From assembly GCA_016199375.1 (NCBI GenBank), contig JACQGV010000201.1, positions 1 through 7,579 on the forward strand: a DNA stretch of 7,579 nt, written 5' to 3'. A program made the position numbers and the translations under genes. Numbering within the stretch: the stretch's first letter is position 1; every line of letters begins with the position of its first letter. Shown in pieces: positions 5,943-7,579 of this stretch. The DNA comes from Chloroflexota bacterium. GTDB taxonomy: Bacteria; Chloroflexota; Dehalococcoidia; SHYM01. The notes under the pieces were generated by a model. It saw only the letters and a program-made list of their open reading frames with translations, was not told the DNA's origin and ran no database searches.

Positions 5943-7127
5943 TCAGTCCCTGGTGGTGAAGACGTTGACCAGGCTGACGTACATACCGGGCTGGCCTCCC
6001 TGCTCGTGGGTCATCGCCACGGACGCGTTTTGAACCTGCCGGTCACCACATTTGCCTTGCAGCTGCTTGTAGGCCTCGTAGATCTTCGCGGGCGTGGACC
6101 CGGCGTGCCCAAAGGACTTCAGACCACCATTGGGGCTCACCGGCAGCTCGCCTTCCATATCGAACACGCCTGCCTGCACGTACTCCCCGCCTTTGCCGCG
6201 GGGGGCAAACCCAAAGTCCTCGTATGCCACCAGCTCCACCACGGTGAAGGCGTCGTGGAGGCAGGCAATATCCAACTCCTTGACGGGCTCTCGGATGCCC
6301 GCCATCTCGAAGGCTCGGCGTCCCGCGATCACATTCTCCGGGAAATGGACCCAGTCGTAGGCGGCGTCCATCCTGCCCTGCATCGTGCCGGTGCTCATAC
6401 CGGTGCCGCGCAGCAGGACGAAGTCGTTGCGGAACTGCCGGGCCAGCTCCGCGCGAGTTATCACCACAGCGGCCGCCCCGTGGGGCATGACGCAGCAATC
6501 ATGGAGCCCCAGCGGCCAGGAGATCATAGGCGCGCTCATGTAGGCGTCAAGGTCTATCTCTTTGTGCATGTAGGCCAGAGGGTTGCGCACGCCATTGCGA
6601 TAGTTCTTGATGGCGATGCGGCCCAGGCTGCGCTTCACCGCCTCGTAGCTCAGGCCGTAGTGGTGGGCATAGCGGGTGACAAAGGTGGCGAAGGTGCTGG
6701 CGGCGGATTGGTTCCCGAAGCTGACCCACTCGCCGTGGTGCCTGCCGTCCCCGCCCCCGGCGAAAATGCCCCGCTCGGGATGCTGGCCCTCGGAATGGGC
6801 AGTTACTCCCGCCGCCAGCGCCAGGTCGTACATGCCCGAGGCCACGGCAAAGGCGGCATTGCGAAAGGCGTCGCCGCCCGTGGCGCACCAGGCGTTCACC
6901 TGAGTGACGGGTACAAAGTCGAGCTTCAGGCTGCGTCCCAACAGGAAGCCCCCTTCCGTCCCACCACCCAGCCACGCCGCCTGGACGTCCCCTGTACCTA
7001 TACCGGCATCACCCAGGGCCTCGAAGCAGGCATCCACCAAAAGGTCGTCGGCGTCCTTGTCGTAGTAGTCGCGGAAGGGCGTGCACCCCGCCCCGATAAT
7101 CGCCACCTTGTTTCTTACGCCTTCCAT
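5943..7127 (-). CDS. SCP2-type thiolase / thiolase-like (lipid-transfer family) protein
   Basis: This 394-residue protein is the usual length for the SCP2-thiolase-like group of acyl-CoA acetyltransferases. In this numbering: N-terminal VAIIGAGCTPF (8-18), nucleophile Cys81 in NAWCATGGDAF, HDAF with His291 where the subfamily fingerprint is HDCF, NGGLKSFGH with His341, and THEQGG with His374 replacing the classical CxGGG motif. The nucleophile and the three His are present, but HDCF Cys is Ala, and the GHPxGATG loop reads GHAGSTPA and is two residues shorter than in the thiolase fragment at 1-308. It may be a thiolase, or a retro-aldolase-like enzyme of the kind that works with a DUF35 partner; no DUF35 gene is in view. 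I chose ATG 7127 over ATG 7157 because a GAGGG block lies 8 nt upstream, while the upstream ATG sits inside a hairpin. First gene of the - strand operon. Confidence 0.92.
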   Translation of the reverse strand: MEGVRNKVAIIGAGCTPFRDYYDKDADDLLVDACFEALGDAGIGTGDVQAAWLGGGTEGGFLLGRSLKLDFVPVTQVNAWCATGGDAFRNAAFAVASGMYDLALAAGVTAHSEGQHPERGIFAGGGDGRHHGEWVSFGNQSAASTFATFVTRYAHHYGLSYEAVKRSLGRIAIKNYRNGVRNPLAYMHKEIDLDAYMSAPMISWPLGLHDCCVMPHGAAAVVITRAELARQFRNDFVLLRGTGMSTGTMQGRMDAAYDWVHFPENVIAGRRAFEMAGIREPVKELDIACLHDAFTVVELVAYEDFGFAPRGKGGEYVQAGVFDMEGELPVSPNGGLKSFGHAGSTPAKIYEAYKQLQGKCGDRQVQNASVAMTHEQGGQPGMYVSLVNVFTTRD

Positions 7128-7135
7128 AGCCCCTT

Positions 7136-7140
7136 CCCTC
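7136..7140 (-). promoter_or_regulatory. Ribosome binding site deciding the thiolase start
   Basis: On the - strand the purine tract AGAGGGAAGGGG precedes the ATG at 7127, with GAGGG 8 nt from the start. The alternative ATG at 7157 has no comparable site. Confidence 0.6.
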
Positions 7141-7151
7141 TTCCGAACTGC

Positions 7152-7173
7152 CGGCATCTCGGCTCAGATGCCG
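7152..7173 (-). promoter_or_regulatory. Inverted repeat at the predicted 5' end of the thiolase transcript
   Basis: A perfect 8-bp inverted repeat (CGGCATCT, 6-nt spacer, AGATGCCG) lies 24-46 nt upstream of the thiolase ATG and just downstream of the predicted -10 element. It could be a 5' stabilising hairpin in the mRNA, or an operator overlapping the transcription start. It also covers the rejected ATG at 7157. Confidence 0.5.
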
Positions 7174-7181
7174 AAATGCTG

Positions 7182-7211
7182 CTGATAGCTTCATGGTATG
7201 CCGGGTGTCAA
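7182..7211 (-). promoter_or_regulatory. Sigma70-like promoter for the thiolase operon
   Basis: On the - strand a perfect TTGACA (7206-7211) is followed after 18 nt by TATCAG (7182-7187), which matches the TATAAT consensus at 4 of 6 positions. Transcription would start near 7175, giving a leader of about 50 nt before the ATG at 7127. It is the best promoter match I found in the window and lies in the only long intergenic gap. Confidence 0.55.
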
Positions 7212-7333
7212 GTCCGCGACGGCCTGAGGCGTGGGAGCCATCAGAGCGACCATCCCTAGCTGGCCGAGCGAAGTACCGGTAGCTCCCGCTAATGGCAGTC
7301 GCCACGGCGGACACGGGGGACCTGTTTTACCAG

Positions 7334-7360
7334 CAGGCGTATACGTCACGCATACGCCTG
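7334..7360 (-). promoter_or_regulatory. Strong inverted repeat, RNA hairpin on the - strand
   Basis: CAGGCGTAT (7334-7342) and ATACGCCTG (7352-7360) are perfect 9-bp arms around 9 nt. In the - strand RNA the spacer continues the stem with a G-U, a C-G and a G-C pair, giving 12 pairs closed by a UGA loop. In + strand RNA the tenth pair is an A-C mismatch. It lies 95 nt past the ferredoxin-like stop and about 120 nt before the thiolase promoter. There is no U-tract. It could be a 3'-end structure of the upstream transcript or a protein-binding palindrome. Confidence 0.5.
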
Positions 7361-7402
7361 GGCCGCGGCAGGTGCCGCCAGGGCCAATCCAAAACGCTCT
7401 CG

Positions 7403-7424
7403 AAAAGTGAGCCTGGAGGCAGGC
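7403..7424 (-). terminator. Weak terminator-like hairpin after the ferredoxin-like gene
   Basis: On the - strand GCCTG-CCTC-CAGGC (7411-7424) is followed by TCAC and then TTTT (7403-7406), starting about 31 nt after the ferredoxin-like stop. The stem has only five pairs and the T-run is short and displaced, so this is a tentative call. Confidence 0.25.
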
Positions 7425-7455
7425 CAATAAGGTAGGCGCTTCAGTAACGATTCCC

Positions 7456-7579
7456 TTACGCTTCCAGGTAGGTTTTGGAGACGCCGGGCTCCACCAGGGG
7501 CTTGAGCTCCCTGGGCTTCTTCCGGTTCCGGATGGCGTCGAAGTAGCAGTACTCCAGGCAGAAGCCACAGGAGTCGCAG
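7456..7579 (-). CDS. 4Fe-4S ferredoxin-domain protein, C-terminal fragment
   Basis: The last 40 codons before a TAA (7456-7458) are visible; the gene runs off the window. The first visible residues, CDSCGFCLEYCYFDAI, form the C-x2-C-x2-C-x3-C motif that binds three plus one ligands of a [4Fe-4S] cluster in bacterial-type ferredoxin domains. The residue after the last Cys is Tyr instead of the common Pro. A basic, then Pro/Glu-containing tail of about 24 residues (ending SKTYLEA) closes the protein. It could be a stand-alone ferredoxin, a delta-type subunit of a 2-oxoacid:ferredoxin oxidoreductase, or the C-terminal domain of a larger redox enzyme; the rest is not visible. It lies upstream of, and in the same direction as, the thiolase operon but is separated by 328 nt with promoter and hairpins, so probably a separate transcript. 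Confidence 0.8.
   Translation of the reverse strand, partial: CDSCGFCLEYCYFDAIRNRKKPRELKPLVEPGVSKTYLEA

Larger units (their letters stand above)
7128..7455. other. 328-nt intergenic region upstream of the thiolase operon
   Basis: No convincing gene is seen here; the open frames crossing it on the - strand have no recognisable protein content. It holds, from the ferredoxin side to the thiolase side, a weak terminator-like hairpin (7403-7424), a strong inverted repeat (7334-7360), the TTGACA promoter (7182-7211), the start-proximal hairpin (7152-7173) and the thiolase ribosome binding site. It therefore looks like a true transcription-unit boundary between two co-directional genes. Confidence 0.6.

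Noticed and set aside
6006..7259. 417-codon open frame on the + strand opposite the thiolase
   Set aside because: It is longer than the thiolase but has shadow-frame composition (His, Gly, Val, Arg, Ala) and no motif. The opposite strand has all SCP2-thiolase landmarks, a ribosome binding site and a promoter.
7009..7314. 101-codon - strand frame covering the thiolase promoter and N-terminus
   Set aside because: It overlaps the thiolase N-terminal coding region out of frame and has no family features.
7191..7568. 125-codon - strand frame across the intergenic region
   Set aside because: It overlaps the ferredoxin-like C-terminus in another frame. Its Ser/Pro/Thr-rich start is the cluster-motif region misread, and it runs through the promoter.
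1..7579. Mobile element, CRISPR array, tRNA or rRNA
   Set aside because: I saw no transposase or integrase motifs, no regularly spaced direct repeats, and no tRNA- or rRNA-like segments. Nearly all bases are explained by the coding regions listed.

Overview
The window is GC-rich (clearly above 60% by eye), protein-dense bacterial DNA. It carries acyl-CoA metabolism genes and one solute-binding lipoprotein. The long Ala/Pro/Thr-rich linker after the lipobox, the clustering of class III (CaiB/BaiF) CoA-transferase paralogues with SCP2-type thiolases, and several GTG starts fit a Chloroflexota-type heterotroph (Dehalococcoidia/SAR202-like). That assignment is inference; no rRNA or marker gene is present to confirm it.

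Layout. On the + strand, the last ~100 codons of an SCP2-type thiolase (1-308) are followed after 48 nt by a class III CoA-transferase (357-1556, here CoAT-1). The rest lies on the - strand and reads right to left. First comes the 3' end of a 4Fe-4S ferredoxin-like gene (7456-7579), then a 328-nt intergenic region with a good promoter candidate. Then come a complete SCP2-type thiolase (5943-7127), an oligopeptide/nickel-type substrate-binding lipoprotein (4181-5860), CoA-transferase CoAT-3 (2895-4106) and CoA-transferase CoAT-2 (1606-2889). The last two are only 5 nt apart and probably translationally coupled. The + and - units converge at a 9-bp-stem hairpin (1588-1619).

How the genes may work together (inference): the lipoprotein captures an external organic solute, class III CoA-transferases move CoA onto a carboxylic acid, and the SCP2-type thiolase or thiolase-like enzyme cleaves or condenses the resulting 3-oxo- or 3-hydroxyacyl-CoA. 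Each convergent unit has a thiolase upstream of CoA-transferase(s), a mirrored arrangement. The substrate cannot be read from the sequence.

Most interesting points: CoAT-3 appears to lack the acidic residue that carries the acyl group in this family, yet it is coupled to CoAT-2, which keeps it, so the two could form a heteromeric enzyme. The full-length thiolase has HDAF in place of the HDCF fingerprint and a two-residue-shorter GHP loop. A TTGACA promoter is placed so that the transcript would begin with a hairpin. A 27-nt inverted repeat pairs better as RNA from the - strand than from the + strand.
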